This document shows, piece after piece, positions 62,824 through 64,000 of a DNA stretch of 64,000 bases (its first letter is position 1; every line of letters starts with the position of its first letter). The DNA comes from Lycocorax pyrrhopterus obiensis. Taxonomy: Eukaryota > Chordata > Aves > Passeriformes > Paradisaeidae. The position numbers and the translations under genes were made by a program. The stretch is from assembly GCA_014706295.1 (NCBI GenBank), contig JACSVZ010000011.1, forward strand, positions 2,006,663-2,070,662, written 5' to 3'. Under the pieces are notes generated by a model. The model ran no database searches. It saw nothing but the letters and a program-made list of their open reading frames with translations, and was not told the DNA's origin.

Positions 62824-64000
62824 AGTCCAAGAATGTCGGCAAAAAGCACTGAGAATACAGAAGTTGTAAAAAGGTATAAAAGGGGTACAAAATAAAAGAC
62901 AAAAAATCATCATGGCATCAGTGAGCAGAGAGTTTGCTGAACATTATTTTCTTACAGCTGCCAAGGAGAAAAGCTGCCACACTCCTCACGTGAGGCTGCC
63001 CTGCCTCAGAGCCCTCTCACTCGTGGAACACCATCCAAAGTGGGTTTCGAGCTGGGTGCCGATGGTTTTGCTCTCCTTGGAGGAGGATGAGCTGGGTGTC
63101 TGCGGCGCAGAGTCTGTTGGTGACCAAACCTTTCTATTCCCTGGGTAATCCTCTCTCTGAGCTGCCCAAGGCAGAGGGAACTGCCCCATCCTGTGGTACC
63201 TGACAAGTGCTCTCTGTGCCTGGCTCAGGGATCTCGTTTGAGCCACCCCTGTTCACCGCTTCTATCTGTGTGTTGAGCATGGGGACTAAGCCACTGTAAG
63301 CCAGCTTTGAATTATTAATCCTTTTCTATCCTCTTTCCTTTCTCATCCCCTATCTGCCAATATTGTTTCTTGGCTTCCCTGCCAGGGTGTGAGGCTCTGC
63401 TGCCATCTTGCCAGCTCCGGGTTCTGGCCTCTCTTTGCACTCCCTGATCCCTTCCTGCACACATTCCCCCAGCTCTGTTTGGTCTTGCACCGCTTTCCCT
63501 CTCACCATTAGAAACTCCTCCCTTCTCCTTTCTCACGCAAGGCAAGAAATCTTATTTTTGTTCCCTCCTCAACTTAGACATAATTCATCAGCCCCCTTAG
63601 AAAATTCAGCATCTCCTAGGCCTGGGCTGATGGAGAATGAGCATCTTTTTTTTTTTCCCATCATGGGTACAGCTTCTGGAAGTGAAATGTGCTGAAGCAC
63701 AGAGGGCAATATTTTGAGAAAAGGTTCCTTTTAAAGGGTAATTCAGCAAAACGTGAAGGCCAGAGTTGTTTTTGCAGGTTTGATTTTCAGGATATGTACC
63801 ATTACCGATGGGGCAGAATCCCCCAAAAAGCTTCAGTGACATTTAAGTGAAGTAGTAGATGAAGGGTCACTCTTCTGACTCAAAAGCTGATGAAAAGCAC
63901 GATGATAAATGGACATTTTGTGCACTGCAGTAAGAGTACAGTGAGGATATGTCATTTAGACAGGAAGAAAACACCAGATAGTCCATGAGCTAAACAGTGA
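62824..64000. other. noncoding sequence, right edge
   Basis: Begins with an A-rich stretch containing GTATAAAAGG and AAAATAAAAG within about 20 bp. GC-richer from 62.95 to 63.25 kb and pyrimidine-rich around 63.31-63.60 kb. Open frames are short and overlap on both strands. Some of the left part could belong to the neighbouring LTR insertion. No gene recognised. Confidence 0.5.

Overview
The window looks like vertebrate, most probably avian, noncoding DNA. It contains no complete protein-coding gene that I recognise, and no rRNA, tRNA, CRISPR array or bacterial-type operon. Evidence for a bird: two fragments match the 3' region of CR1 retroposons (about 52746-52916 on the minus strand, 53424-53462 on the plus strand), and two blocks look like endogenous-retrovirus LTRs in antisense (about 32145-32419 and 62460-62823). 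Recognisable transposons are sparse, CpG is scarce except in short GC-rich islands, and I saw no mammalian Alu, L1 or B1 sequence. This fits a bird intergenic region or very long intron; a songbird is plausible but not proven.

Layout. From 1 to about 21.3 kb the sequence is mostly unique, with two candidate splice-flanked open segments (5284-5411 and 12369-12485) and AT-rich blocks that resemble conserved noncoding elements (15.5 and 19.5 kb). At 21362-21855 lies an indel-free minisatellite of 26 units of 19 bp. After an AT-rich block at 25.2-25.6 kb comes a GC-rich stretch: a dispersed element (25996-26127), a strongly G-rich minisatellite (about 26408-27288), and a second, diverged copy of the element (28451-28580). 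From 28.6 to 46 kb the sequence is unique apart from an LTR remnant, AT-rich homeodomain/POU-motif blocks (36.8-38.2 and 44.6-45.1 kb) and an old repeat-like segment (42.06-42.30 kb). At 46250-46571 and 49275-49572 there is a young direct duplication, and between the copies sits the best candidate for a spliced reading frame (47964-48166 joined to 48251-48554). The right end holds a consensus-like CTCF site (50421-50433), the CR1 fragments, another AT-rich block (57.25-57.76 kb), an isolated CpG cluster (60855-61017) and the second LTR.

How it may work together. The AT-rich blocks with TAATTA, octamer and similar motifs, the CTCF-like site and the lack of genes suggest a regulatory landscape around a developmental gene outside the window. 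This is inference and needs cross-species alignment. The long open reading frames at 21-22 kb and 26-27 kb are consequences of stop-free tandem repeats, not genes.
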